Shown: one piece after another, positions 25,759-25,828 of the stretch
Numbering within the stretch: the stretch's first letter is position 1
Layout: each line of letters starts with the position of its first letter
Assembly (NCBI GenBank): GCA_050736615.1
Contig: JBOHWL010000087.1
Location: 1-25,828 of the forward strand
Source of the DNA: JBOHWJ01 sp050736615
Lineage (GTDB): Bacteria; Desulfobacterota; Binatia; Binatales; Binataceae
DNA length: 25,828 nt
Reading direction: 5' to 3'
Notes under the pieces: model-generated
What the model was told of the DNA's origin: nothing
Seen by the model: the letters and a program-made list of their open reading frames with translations, nothing else
Database searches by the model: none
Position numbers and translations under genes: made by a program

Positions 25759-25823
25759 CAGGCGGAGCGAGCACATCAGGCGGAGCAAAAGCGGAGCCGC
25801 GCGGGCGAGTCCGCGAGCTGCGG
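25759..25823 (+). repeat. Dispersed intergenic repeat, copy D (partly duplicated)
   Basis: CAGGCGGAGC occurs twice (25759 and 25777), followed by GCGAGTCCGCGAGCTGCG, which is identical to the corresponding part of copy A. It lies 15 bases upstream of the HAD gene start and runs to the window edge. Its outer part also matches the reverse complement of 13455-13475 in the MITE. Confidence 0.65.
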
Positions 25824-25828
25824 TCGAC

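Noticed and set aside
1..25828. CRISPR arrays, tRNA or rRNA genes, riboswitches
   Set aside because: No regularly spaced repeats and no cloverleaf or rRNA-like stretches were seen in the intergenic regions; the dispersed repeats are too few and too far apart for CRISPR.

Overview
The window is GC-rich, gene-dense bacterial DNA with intact genes on both strands. The peptidoglycan-recycling ligase Mpl and an LD-carboxypeptidase point to a Gram-negative, meso-DAP-containing bacterium. A candidate UGA-encoded selenoprotein implies selenocysteine machinery elsewhere in the genome. I cannot name the taxon; an uncultivated soil or sediment lineage of the Desulfobacterota/Binatota/Acidobacteriota kind would fit, with low confidence.

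Layout. 154-486 (-): small secreted low-complexity protein. 593-7395 (-): AddB-AddA-type helicase/nuclease pair, translationally coupled (TGATG), with four cluster-type cysteines in both subunits. 7564-8094 (+): a near-consensus sigma-54 promoter and a stand-alone receiver-domain protein lacking the usual Lys. 8198-8950 (-): compact SbcD-like phosphoesterase. 9151-10170 (+): DAHP synthase. 10217-13306 (+): single-chain restriction-modification enzyme with an N-terminal PD-(D/E)XK site and an N6-adenine methylase. 13303-13531: a MITE with IS5-like ends whose left TTAA target site contains the stop codon of the RM gene. 13576-15796 (+): LD-carboxypeptidase and a serine beta-lactamase-fold hydrolase. 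15797-16168: gap without a convincing gene. 16169-17350 (-): thioredoxin-fold protein read through an in-frame TGA at its redox site, followed by a bacterial SECIS-like hairpin. 17438-20469 (+): copper resistance operon csoR-copA with a promoter and two tandem CsoR-like operators. 20694-22385 (+): GAF/AAA+/Fis sigma-54 activator. 22576-23264 (+): two small hypothetical genes, one with a helix-turn-helix. 23470-24927 (+): Mpl. 25052-25744 (-): HAD phosphatase, upstream of which the window ends in a repeat.

Themes. DNA break processing (AddAB, SbcD-like), murein recycling (LdcA, possibly the S12 hydrolase, and Mpl), and copper/redox homeostasis (CsoR, CopA, divergent selenoprotein) are the recognisable functions. 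A dispersed short intergenic repeat occurs five times, four of them directly after a gene's stop codon. Two of these copies belong to a longer composite repeat that flanks ldcA in opposite orientations. No rRNA, tRNA, CRISPR array or intact transposase gene was seen. The first 153 bases show no gene.
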